Shown: positions 1 to 5,390 of the stretch, one piece after another
How positions within the stretch are numbered: position 1 is the stretch's first letter
How the letters are laid out: every line of letters begins with the position of its first letter
Origin: JAADHY01 sp964428935
GTDB lineage: Bacteria > Planctomycetota > Planctomycetia > Planctomycetales > Planctomycetaceae
Assembly (NCBI GenBank): GCA_964428935.1
Contig: CAYSAG010000341.1
Span: 1 to 5,390 of the forward strand
DNA length: 5,390 nucleotides
Direction of reading: 5' to 3'
Position numbers and translations under genes: made by a program
The notes under the pieces: model-generated
The model's input: the letters and a program-made list of their open reading frames with translations, nothing else
What the model was told of the DNA's origin: nothing
The model's database searches: none

Positions 1-81
1 TCCTTCGCCCTCACTCTCCGCCCCGGATGAAAAAACAAATCCCGTTATGCACCCAACTTGCAAACTGAATGGCAGAATCCG

Positions 82-110
82 TTGACAGAGATTTCGACGT
101 AACGTACGCT
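82..110 (+). promoter_or_regulatory. Possible sigma70-like promoter (TTGACA-N17-TACGCT)
   Basis: TTGACA at 82-87 is a perfect -35 consensus. It is followed after exactly 17 bases by TACGCT at 105-110, which matches the -10 consensus at only three of six positions. It points towards the membrane-protein gene at 618, about 500 bases away, so any transcript would have a long leader or an undetected small gene in between. A match of this quality can arise by chance. Confidence 0.25.
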
Positions 111-602
111 GACGGCCTACGAATCGGCATTGGCCTTGCGTTTGGTCGACCCACGCAAGTCGTCCGGTGTCGCAATGTTGCAGGCCGACGTTGTGGAGGT
201 GTGTCGTGCTACGGCTGTTGGCTTGTTGAAGTCGGCCGCCGACGCCGGGAGGGGCTTGCTTTCCGGTGTCGAGGCGCGAACGCCTCAACTTTTCCCGCCT
301 TTTCCCACCACCGGCGGCTTCCACCTGTCAATGACCTGAGCGACAAAGGGGGAGCTTTTTCGTCTTTTGAAACGCCCAGAAGGACGAGGCGCCATTGTGG
401 TACCGGGAGCGCTGGCCTTTCGGCGTGCCGTGGGGCGTCGGTCAACGCCGAGGGTCAGCTCGACAGACCGCGTCGCGCAGGGACGCGTCGGCGACGGAGC
501 GGCGGAACGGCAAGCCGTGACTGCCGGAACGGGAGCAGCTGTAGTTCCGGCGTTCTCCCGGCTCCTTCTGCCGCCAGTCTCGCGACCCACGGGAACGCCC
601 CC

Positions 603-607
603 AGGGG
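603..607 (+). promoter_or_regulatory. Ribosome binding site deciding the GTG start at 618
   Basis: AGGGG, followed by TGACAACGCG, lies 10 bases upstream of the GTG at 618-620. It is the only good ribosome binding site close to the point where the frame switches from low-complexity Arg/Gly/Ser residues to a clear hydrophobic helix. This is the main reason for starting the gene at 618 rather than at the upstream ATG at 69. Confidence 0.55.
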
Positions 608-617
608 TGACAACGCG

Positions 618-1145
618 GTGAGACTGCTGCTGGGGTGTTTGGGTGTCGGAAGCTGCGTGCTGGTGACGGGAGCGTGGCTGTCGGGACTGGTCGACAGCGT
701 GCCCACGCCGCTGCCGGGAACGAGTACGGCTGTGCTGGACCACAGCTTGTTGGGACGGTGGGGCCTGCACGCAGCGACCGCCTTCCACGTGCTCATTTCC
801 GTCTACTTTCTGTGTGTGGTGCTGTGGGTCCGCAGAAAGACGTTTCCCGTGCGACTGCCGGCGACGTGGGAAATTGAGTCTCGACGGCACGCGCTGTGGT
901 GCCTGCCGCTGGCGGGCGTGTCTCTGCTCGCCCTGGCCGTGACGTGGTGTTCCGGCAACGCCGCTGCGCTGCGGGCGGCCCAAAACATTCCGGCCAACGG
1001 TGTCCGGACGATCCACTGGGTCCTCGGCACGGCCGCTCTGTTGGCGAACGTCGCCGCTTTCTGGCAGTACCGCACGGCTCACCGCAAGCTCACTGAGGTG
1101 GTCGTTCAAGTTCGAAGAGAGCTGAAACGAATCGGCAAGGCTTGA
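618..1145 (+). CDS. Four-helix integral membrane protein, function unknown
   Basis: I do not recognise a named family. The predicted product is 175 residues with four hydrophobic segments, at roughly residues 2-24, 50-71, 93-110 and 131-150. It ends in a short basic, probably cytoplasmic tail (KLTEVVVQVRRELKRIGKA). Histidines lie in or near the helices: H51 and H57 in helix 2, H91 just before helix 3 and H133 in helix 4. Four-helix proteins with His pairs can bind b-type haem, but the spacing matches no family I can name, so this is only a possibility. The GTG start is chosen because AGGGG precedes it by 10 bases and codon use changes there, with G/C-ending codons dominating from 618 on. The frame remains open upstream to an ATG at 69, but that extension does not look translated. 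The gene converges on the M28 peptidase gene and has no close downstream partner. Confidence 0.75.
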   Translation: MRLLLGCLGVGSCVLVTGAWLSGLVDSVPTPLPGTSTAVLDHSLLGRWGLHAATAFHVLISVYFLCVVLWVRRKTFPVRLPATWEIESRRHALWCLPLAGVSLLALAVTWCSGNAAALRAAQNIPANGVRTIHWVLGTAALLANVAAFWQYRTAHRKLTEVVVQVRRELKRIGKA

Positions 1146-1341
1146 GCGGAGCGTTGGTCTGCGCGCGGGCGTGGTCGGTCGGCTGCGAGCCGCTCGCTGC
1201 GCTTCCGCCCGCGTTCGTTTCGAGCGACGAAACACCTCGGACCCGATGCAGGACGACCCGCACGAACCGGGCAAGCTTGAGCTCCGCCGGTCCTTCTCGG
1301 CGCCAGCGGCTGCCAGCAAGCGGACTCCCGTGTCGCTGCGG
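1146..1341. terminator. Structured spacer between converging genes, possible bidirectional terminator
   Basis: This 196-base spacer separates two genes that read towards each other. It holds three inverted repeats: an 8-bp perfect stem, CGCGGGCG (1164-1171) with CGCCCGCG (1206-1213); nested inside it, GCGAG (1185-1189) with CTCGC (1193-1197) around a 3-base loop; and GTTTCG (1217-1222) with CGAAAC (1228-1233) around a 5-base loop. None is followed by a T tract on either strand, so classical intrinsic termination is not shown. A role in ending both transcripts is inferred from position. Confidence 0.35.
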
Positions 1342-2235
1342 CTACCGGGCGGCTCGAACAGCAAGCCCTTCTCGCAGCACGCGCCGCACCGCTCGCAGAC
1401 AACCTTCCGCCACCAGCTCGAGGAACTTGAAGTCCAGCGTCTCAACCGTGTCCGACGGCAAGTGGTAGTGCGGGTTTCGCAGGAAACTGGTGTCGGTGAC
1501 CATGAGGGCCTGGTAGCCGGCGTCCCAGAACGGACTGTGGTCGCTCAACCGCGTCGCCTGCAAGTACTCACCGTTTCCTTCCACGGCCAACGTCTCCACT
1601 GGCAGACCGGGAACCTCGCGCATTCCCGCACTGAAGACGTCCATCAGCGGCAGCGAGCGAGTGTTGCCGATTAGGGCAATGAAATTGGCCGTGTCAGGGT
1701 AGCGACCCACCAGCTTCCGCGGCAGCGATTGGCTGCCGGGAGTGTGGTCGCAGTAACCCAGCATTTCCAACGACACCATTCCCGCCAGCGGTCGGTGGTG
1801 GCGGCGGTAGGCTCTGGCGTGCGTTTCGGCTCCCAGCATGCCGCACTCTTCCAAGTCGAACACGACTAGCTCCAAGGCCAGCTTTCCTTGCTGGAGCTCG
1901 TCCACGGGCGTTCGCCGAGCCACTTCCAGCAGCGTCGCGACAGCGCTGGCGTTGTCGTCGGCCCCCGGTGAGTTGGGCACGGTGTCCAGGTGAGCCCCGA
2001 AGCAGAACCAAGGCCGTTGCCGCGGCGGGTTCTGCGGGTGCCGAGCCACCAGGTTGACTCCGGACAGACCGGCCGCGTCGCCCCGAAACGGACAGCGTTC
2101 GACCAGCCACCCCGCTTCTTGAAGCTGCTCGGTGACGTAACGCCGAGCCTCTTCCAGTTGGCGGCTTTCGGGGGGTCGAGCTGATTGAGCCAGCACGCGG
2201 ACGTCGGTCAACAGGCGGTCGCCGTCAACTTCCAT
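1342..2235 (-). CDS. M28-family zinc-dependent aminopeptidase-like protein
   Basis: The predicted product is 297 residues and resembles peptidase family M28, co-catalytic two-zinc exopeptidases that remove N-terminal residues from peptides. The family's metal-site pattern is visible in order: AHLDT with H82 and D84, GADDNASA with bridging D93, DLEE with catalytic E129 and ligand E130, SLEMLG with E157 at the usual Asp/Glu position, and PHYHLPSDT with H258. Every expected ligand is present, so activity is likely. No signal peptide or membrane segment is seen, suggesting a cytoplasmic enzyme, although many relatives are exported. The ATG at 2235 is preferred over an in-frame TTG at 2277 because AGGAA and GGAA lie 10 and 4 bases upstream. 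It overlaps the end of the TPR gene by 11 bases, implying co-transcription and probably translational coupling. The substrate is unknown; glutaminyl cyclase-like activity, a known M28 offshoot, cannot be excluded from sequence reading alone. Confidence 0.9.
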   Translation of the reverse strand: MEVDGDRLLTDVRVLAQSARPPESRQLEEARRYVTEQLQEAGWLVERCPFRGDAAGLSGVNLVARHPQNPPRQRPWFCFGAHLDTVPNSPGADDNASAVATLLEVARRTPVDELQQGKLALELVVFDLEECGMLGAETHARAYRRHHRPLAGMVSLEMLGYCDHTPGSQSLPRKLVGRYPDTANFIALIGNTRSLPLMDVFSAGMREVPGLPVETLAVEGNGEYLQATRLSDHSPFWDAGYQALMVTDTSFLRNPHYHLPSDTVETLDFKFLELVAEGCLRAVRRVLREGLAVRAAR

Positions 2236-2773
2236 TTCGTTCCGGTTCCTCTGTTCCGTCCACGTCCAGTCCGGCAATCATTCGGAACTGCGGGTCGTCT
2301 CGCAGCGAGTCGAAATCGGACTCGTCTGGAATCAACCGACGCAACGACCCGTCCAACCGAAGCGCCCGCCCCAGCCACGACAACGCTTCTTCCCGCCGAC
2401 CGGCCAACGCCAGGTAGCACGACAGGTTGTAAAGAACAATCGACTCCTTCGGGTGGTGCCGGTAAAGCTCCTCCATGGTTCGAATGGCCAAATGGAGCTG
2501 GCCCGTTCGTTTGTAGCACCACGCCTTGCCCACTCCAACCGTCAAGTCGTGCGGTTTCAGCTGGTCCGCCCGTTCGTAGGCCTCCAGCGCTTCGTCGTAC
2601 TGTTCCTTTTGCCGGAGTGCTTCTCCCAGCAGCGTGTAGTACGCCGCCGCGAGCGGCCCTGGGTCCTTGACCCGCCGCAGCTCTCGCAAAGCGAAGTCCG
2701 GCAACTCCAGGCTGACGTACCCCTCCGCCGCTCGAAGGTGTCTTCGGCGGCGTTCGTTTTCCGACAAGGCCAT
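2225..2773 (-). CDS. TPR-repeat protein
   Basis: The predicted product is 182 residues, composed mostly of tetratricopeptide repeats, the helix-turn-helix units that scaffold protein-protein contacts. Three repeats are clear: residues about 43-76 (AAYYTLLGEALRQKEQYDEA and following), 77-110 and 111-144, each with the small/large residue pattern ending near a Pro or Asp turn. An N-terminal degenerate copy covers about 9-42. The tail (DSLRDDPQF, about 156-164) is a common ending of bacterial TPR proteins. No signal peptide or catalytic motif is present. The ATG at 2773 is chosen because GAGGAG (2780-2785) sits 6 bases upstream. An in-frame TTG at 2935 would add a hydrophobic stretch but lacks support. 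The gene is the first of the pair with the M28 peptidase and ends 11 bases inside it. A role as partner or adaptor of the peptidase is inferred from the operon only. Confidence 0.88.
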   Translation of the reverse strand: MALSENERRRRHLRAAEGYVSLELPDFALRELRRVKDPGPLAAAYYTLLGEALRQKEQYDEALEAYERADQLKPHDLTVGVGKAWCYKRTGQLHLAIRTMEELYRHHPKESIVLYNLSCYLALAGRREEALSWLGRALRLDGSLRRLIPDESDFDSLRDDPQFRMIAGLDVDGTEEPERNGS

Positions 2774-2779
2774 GAACGG

Positions 2780-2785
2780 CTCCTC
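2780..2785 (-). promoter_or_regulatory. Ribosome binding site of the TPR gene
   Basis: On the minus strand GAGGAG precedes the ATG at 2773 by 6 bases. It is the strongest such site in the window and fixes the start over the longer open frame that reaches 2935. Confidence 0.7.
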
Positions 2786-2913
2786 GTTCGTCCCCGCCTG
2801 CGGAGCGGCTCGCACGACGCAAGCCGACTGCCCGAGGGCGACAAACAAGTGCGCTCGACAGGTCCACACGCCGACGACTACGAGCAACGACTCTAGCACA
2901 GGACCTTCGACCG

Positions 2914-2933
2914 GTCCACCGCCGTCCACCGCC
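2914..2933. repeat. Perfect 10-bp tandem duplication
   Basis: GTCCACCGCC occurs twice in direct succession, at 2914-2923 and 2924-2933. It lies in the divergent spacer, about 140 bases upstream of the TPR start. It could be a paired protein-binding site or simply a slippage product; no third copy is seen nearby. Confidence 0.6.
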
Positions 2934-2958
2934 AACCGGACCCTCGCTCAGACCCCTG

Positions 2959-2987
2959 TTGACTTGCCACCGGCCAGCCGCTACGGT
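2959..2987 (+). promoter_or_regulatory. Possible sigma70-like promoter (TTGACT-N17-TACGGT)
   Basis: TTGACT at 2959-2964 is followed after 17 bases by TACGGT at 2982-2987. The -35 matches at five of six positions and the -10 at three of six. It points towards the gene at 3210, giving a leader of roughly 215 bases if used. It has the same architecture as the pair at 82-110, which slightly raises its plausibility, but both could be chance. Confidence 0.25.
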
Positions 2988-3209
2988 TCGCCCGCTCCGA
3001 CCCCGGAACGCGCTTCGCCGTGTCACGGAAACCGAGTCGCCGGAGTAAGTCAGCGGGCGGGCCGTCGTCCGGCGGAGCACCCGAAATGGCCCAGCGGACT
3101 GCACTGCCGACCGCTCGGACGGACGGCTCCGACCGCCGCAACCACGCTAGCGAAGTCTTGTCCTTCGAAAACCGTACTTCCTCACCGACTCTAACCTGTC
3201 GGACCAGCC

Positions 3210-4490
3210 ATGCCAGGCCGCTCCATTCTGCCAATGCCCAGCGACCGGTCTCCGGTCAGCTTGCCGTCGACGCGGCACGACCGCGACACGTCGAAACCAA
3301 CCGGCGTCCGGTCGGTCGTTGTGGCGCTCGCCGGCTCGGCCTGCGTGCTGGCAGCCGCGGTCGGCTTGGCATTGGCAACCAATGGCTGGCTTCGGTCGGC
3401 CAGTGCAGACGACCAGACACCACCGGCCAGCGGTTCCGACGCCGGTCCGGCTGTGCAGGTGTTGGTTCTCCGCACCGGACGTGTGCTTCGAGGACGTTTC
3501 GAGCCCGTGCCGGGCGGTTACGCGGTCGCCACGCCACACGGCCGAGTGGTCTACCCACAGAGCGACGTGTGGTGCGCCGGACGGTCGCTGCGAGAGGCCT
3601 ACCGGCAAATGGTTCGGTCGTTCGTGGAGCCCACGCCGGCTCAGCGACTGACGCTCGCCCGGTGGTGTCTGCAGTACGAACTGTACAACGAAGCGGAAAG
3701 CCAACTGACGGCCGTCTTGAGCGAGCAACCGGACAACGTGACGGCCAAGGCCATGCTGGAGAAGCTGGCGGCCGTGCTGGGGAAGCAGCCAGAGGTCCCC
3801 GAGTCGACGTCTTTCTGGGAACGCTTCGCCGCCGCCGAGCCACCTCAGACACTGGGCGGGTTGCCTCGCCACCTGGCCGCCGAGTACATGCAGAAAATTC
3901 AGCCGCTGCTGCTCAACACCTGTGCGACCGGCTCGTGCCACGGGTCGTTCGGTGAGTCTCGCTTTCGGCTGGTTCGGGTCGACCGAAGCCACCGCGTGTT
4001 CGCCGAGCGAAACCTGGCGGCCGTGCTTCGCTACGTCGACCGTCGGCGGCCCGAACAGAGCGAACTGCTGCTGCGAGCCATTGACGACCACGCCGCACGC
4101 CACGCAAAGCCTCACGTCCCGGCCAAGCGGCTGACGGCGAAACAGCTGCAACGTCTGCGCGAATGGGTGCGGCACGTCGCAGAGCTGCTGCCTCCGGAAG
4201 AAGGAGCTCTGTTCCCGGAGCTGCTCCAAGTCCAAGCCACTGCGGCGGACGGAAGTGAACGCGCGGACTGGTTTGGTGCTGGCCGGTCGAGTCCGGACGG
4301 TTCTGGCCGCCCAGGCCCCTCGGACAGGCGGGCGCCAGCTCTCCCGCGATGGGGCCCGAAAGCAAACAGACCGCTCGCCGCAACCAACCGCCGGTCCGCA
4401 GACAACCGTCCGCAGTCAAAGCGCCTGGACCCGTTCGACCCCGACGTGTTCAACCGCGGACTCGACGCTCCCGCCCGGACTGTCCGCTGA
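3210..4490 (+). CDS. Membrane-anchored planctomycete-type protein with CX4CH haem-like motif
   Basis: The predicted product is 426 residues. A basic N terminus is followed by one hydrophobic helix at about residues 36-60, so most of the chain probably lies outside the cytoplasmic membrane. Next comes a beta-rich module at about 83-125 (VLVLRTGRVLRGRF and following), then helical, TPR-like sequence at about 126-190 (ARWCLQYELYNEAESQLTAVL). A C-terminal domain from about 223 starts with IQPLLLNTCATGSCHGSFG. C238, C243 and H244 form CX4CH, a variant of the CXXCH motif for covalent haem c attachment that is known in some multihaem cytochromes. The tail is Arg/Pro/Ser-rich, probably disordered, and ends near DPFDPDVFNR (407-416). 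I recall this architecture from planctomycete hypothetical proteins of unknown role. Haem binding is inference; a structural disulphide or metal site is possible. The start is uncertain: the ATG at 3210 has only a weak GGA 9 bases upstream, and an ATG at 3234 would also keep the anchor. Confidence 0.85.
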   Translation: MPGRSILPMPSDRSPVSLPSTRHDRDTSKPTGVRSVVVALAGSACVLAAAVGLALATNGWLRSASADDQTPPASGSDAGPAVQVLVLRTGRVLRGRFEPVPGGYAVATPHGRVVYPQSDVWCAGRSLREAYRQMVRSFVEPTPAQRLTLARWCLQYELYNEAESQLTAVLSEQPDNVTAKAMLEKLAAVLGKQPEVPESTSFWERFAAAEPPQTLGGLPRHLAAEYMQKIQPLLLNTCATGSCHGSFGESRFRLVRVDRSHRVFAERNLAAVLRYVDRRRPEQSELLLRAIDDHAARHAKPHVPAKRLTAKQLQRLREWVRHVAELLPPEEGALFPELLQVQATAADGSERADWFGAGRSSPDGSGRPGPSDRRAPALPRWGPKANRPLAATNRRSADNRPQSKRLDPFDPDVFNRGLDAPARTVR

Positions 4491-4625
4491 CCGCAGAAGT
4501 CTCGGCACGCCAGTCGCGGGCACCTTCCAACGAGTGGCCTCTCACCCCTCACGTCCGCCCGCCCCACCGACACGACGTTCCCCCACGCCCAGTGGAATGT
4601 TCGTCGGCGAGCGGCAGGTTTGCGG

Positions 4626-4898
4626 TCAGTCGACCATTTTGTCTTTGTTGAGCCACATCATGCACCACCCGAAGACGGTCACGATTCCGCCCCACCAGAT
4701 TCCGACGTGCAGGTGGTGCAAAACGACCTGGTTGACAGGCGGGAGCAGGGCGTCCCAAATGCCAGCGCCGAAGACAATGGCCCCCATGACCACTAGCAAC
4801 CAGCCGACCCAGTACCAAATCGGCCGCATCTTGGCCCGTTCTTCCTGCGGCTGCTCCGGCGCGGCGTCGGCTTCGGCTTCCAAACGTTCCTCACTCAT
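4626..4898 (-). CDS. Small two-helix membrane protein downstream of the symporter
   Basis: The predicted product is 90 residues. An acidic, Glu/Ala-rich cytoplasmic-type N terminus (1-23) leads into two hydrophobic helices at about 27-50 and 63-84, joined by a short loop DALLPPVNQVV. A histidine cluster, HHLH (61-64), opens the second helix, which is Trp-rich (VGIWWGG). The chain ends in a short charged tail. The ATG at 4898 is chosen because GAGGTG lies 4 bases upstream at 4903-4908; an in-frame ATG at 4967 would add a Cys-rich extension that looks spurious. It lies 114 bases downstream of the symporter gene on the same strand, so the two may be co-transcribed. Small two-helix partners of sodium:solute symporters exist (the DUF4212 type), but I cannot show that this is one. 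An accessory-subunit role is inference from position. Confidence 0.82.
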   Translation of the reverse strand: MSEERLEAEADAAPEQPQEERAKMRPIWYWVGWLLVVMGAIVFGAGIWDALLPPVNQVVLHHLHVGIWWGGIVTVFGWCMMWLNKDKMVD

Positions 4899-4966
4899 TT
4901 CGCACCTCGCTTCGCAGTTGCAGCTGTTCGACGTCTGGTCAGTTTGCAAAGAGCAGTCGACCTGCA

Positions 4967-4980
4967 TGGGCGTAAGCCCA
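4967..4980 (-). other. Small hairpin between symporter and small membrane gene
   Basis: TGGGC and GCCCA form a 5-bp inverted repeat with a 4-base loop, located between the symporter stop and the ribosome binding site of the small gene. On the minus-strand transcript the loop reads TTAC. There is no following T tract, so it is more likely a processing or attenuation structure, or chance, than a full terminator. Confidence 0.25.
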
Positions 4981-5012
4981 GCGCCATTTGCCTCGAAGAA
5001 ACGACCGACCGC

Positions 5013-5390
5013 TTACCACAAAGCCAGGTTCAAGGCGACGAAAATGGCCATTGTTACGACGCCCCAAAACAGCGGCGTCCGGTACCACTCCACTTTCTCT
5101 TTTTGTTTGGCCAGGTCGACCAAACCCCAAACCAAACCACGGAGCTCTTCGTCCGACTTCGGCTGCGTAAAGAGACTCACGCCCATGGCCACTCCAAAGG
5201 AAATCAGCCACGCCCAAATCGACCGCCAGAAATTGGCCGCCATGAACCCGCTGCCAGCGACCGGCGTAAAGAAGCTCGGGTCTACAAAACCCAGCTGCTG
5301 AACGAGAAACATGAGAAACGAAGAGGCACAGCCAATGACCAATCCCCAAAAAGCGCCGTCCGGCGTCATTCGCCGAATGAACATGCCTGG
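5013..5390 (-). CDS. Sodium:solute symporter, C-terminal part (gene runs off right edge)
   Basis: Only the last 125 residues are in the window, open to the right edge and ending in TAA at 5013-5015. They resemble the C terminus of sodium:solute symporters of the SSS (vSGLT-like) family, which use the sodium gradient to import sugars or other small solutes. Three hydrophobic segments are visible: near GAFWGLVIGCASSFLMFLVQ, near FWRSIWAWLISFGVAMGVSL and at the very end near LFWGVVTMAIFVALNLAL. Between the last two lies a hydrophilic linker with FTQPKSDEELRGLVWGL and WYRTP, a pattern typical of this family's C-terminal end (FTKPKPDEELKGLVYGLT-like). The substrate cannot be read from this part, because the sodium site and sugar-contact helices are upstream. 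It is the first of at least two same-strand genes with the small membrane protein. Confidence 0.88.
   Translation of the reverse strand, partial: PGMFIRRMTPDGAFWGLVIGCASSFLMFLVQQLGFVDPSFFTPVAGSGFMAANFWRSIWAWLISFGVAMGVSLFTQPKSDEELRGLVWGLVDLAKQKEKVEWYRTPLFWGVVTMAIFVALNLALW

Larger units (their letters stand above)
1..617. other. Gene-poor left region, no convincing gene
   Basis: Nothing here can be called a gene with confidence. The first 30 bases could be the end of a plus-strand gene (frame 1 reads SFALTLRPG and then TGA at 28-30), followed by a locally A-rich stretch. However, all three frames close within 85 bases, so this is a guess. Frame 1 from 103 to 339 is open and mildly coding-like: by hand count its third-position GC is about 72%, and its residues include a run rich in Ala, Val and Leu. 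It lacks a well-placed ATG and ribosome binding site. Frame 1 from 367 to 621 is also open, with a purine-rich AAAGGGGGAG at 345-354, but its third-position GC (about 64%) is no higher than background and its product is Arg/Pro/Gly-rich. Frame 3 is open from 69 right through the downstream gene, but upstream of 618 it reads like untranslated GC-rich DNA. Confidence 0.5.
2774..3209. other. Divergent intergenic region without a convincing gene
   Basis: These 436 bases separate the minus-strand TPR gene from the plus-strand CX4CH gene and should hold promoters for both. A minus-strand frame open from 3234 to 2893 has third-position GC of about 73% by hand count, similar to real genes here. However, it contains no ATG, its only upstream start is a TTG without a well-placed ribosome binding site, and it overlaps the start of the plus-strand gene; its second half is Arg/Ser/Gly-rich. 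I therefore leave it as non-coding. A short tandem duplication at 2914-2933 and a promoter-like pair at 2959-2987 are listed separately. Confidence 0.5.

Noticed and set aside
59..68. TGCAAACTGA shared with the minus strand near 4941-4950
   Set aside because: A single 10-base match with no extension on either side is expected by chance in a window this long and gives no evidence of a repeat family.
69..617. N-terminal extension of the four-helix protein back to an ATG at 69
   Set aside because: The frame is open, but the residues are Arg/Gly/Ser-rich without structure, and a good ribosome binding site plus a codon-use change mark the GTG at 618.
285..1445. Long minus-strand open frame of 386 codons
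   Set aside because: It runs antisense through the four-helix gene and into the M28 gene in another frame; the product is Arg/Ser/Pro-rich with no domain signature, typical of GC-rich antisense frames.
1171..1674. Plus-strand open frame overlapping the peptidase gene
   Set aside because: It is the complement of the M28 coding sequence, whose metal-site motifs leave no doubt about the true strand and frame.
2774..2935. Longer TPR protein starting at TTG 2935 with a hydrophobic N-terminal stretch
   Set aside because: There is no supporting ribosome binding site, while GAGGAG sits 6 bases before the ATG at 2773; the added stretch does not resemble a clean signal peptide.
2893..3234. Minus-strand 113-codon open frame in the divergent spacer
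   Set aside because: Its third-position GC looks gene-like, but there is no ATG, the TTG start lacks a ribosome binding site, it overlaps the start of the opposite gene, and the second half is low complexity.
3147..4235. Minus-strand 362-codon open frame
   Set aside because: It is antisense to the CX4CH protein, whose frame is supported by the membrane anchor, the CATGSCHG motif and the DPFDPDVFNR ending.
4255..5301. Plus-strand 348-codon open frame across the right side
   Set aside because: It overlaps the end of the CX4CH gene in a different frame and then runs antisense to the small membrane protein and the symporter, both of which have clear hydrophobic helices on the minus strand.

Overview
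This is a GC-rich window with ordinary bacterial gene organisation. The best lineage guess is Planctomycetota, probably a Pirellulales-like member. The main reason is the 426-residue protein at 3210-4490, whose layout (N-terminal membrane anchor, a short '-VLVLRTGRVLRGRF-' module, helical repeats, a c-type-haem-like CATGSCHG motif and a 'DPFDPDVFNR' tail) I recall from planctomycete hypothetical proteins. A small TPR protein and a vSGLT-like sodium:solute symporter are compatible with this. The assignment is from memory of family style, not from a search.

Layout, left to right. (1) 1-617 has no convincing gene. It holds a promoter-like TTGACA-N17-TACGCT pair and two weak open stretches. (2) 618-1145 (+) encodes a 175-residue membrane protein with four predicted helices, starting at GTG behind a good ribosome binding site. 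(3) 1146-1341 is a structured spacer between converging genes. (4) 1342-2235 and 2225-2773, both on the minus strand, form an overlapping two-gene operon: a TPR protein first, then an M28-family zinc aminopeptidase-like enzyme with its metal-site residues intact. (5) 2774-3209 is a 436-base divergent spacer with a perfect 10-bp tandem duplication and a second promoter-like pair. (6) 3210-4490 (+) is the membrane-anchored protein with the CX4CH motif. (7) 4491-4625 is a short spacer between converging genes with no clear terminator. (8) 4626-4898 and 5013-5390, both minus, are a small two-helix membrane protein and the C-terminal 125 residues of a sodium:solute symporter whose start lies beyond the right edge. 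The symporter is upstream, so the small gene follows it in the same direction.

Functionally, these look like three separate small transcription units rather than one system: peptide turnover (TPR plus M28), a possible cell-surface haem protein, and sodium-driven uptake with a possible accessory subunit. I see no tRNA, rRNA, CRISPR array, insertion sequence, phage gene or defence cassette. The items most worth a second look are the CX4CH motif, the symporter-linked small membrane protein and the histidine-bearing four-helix protein.
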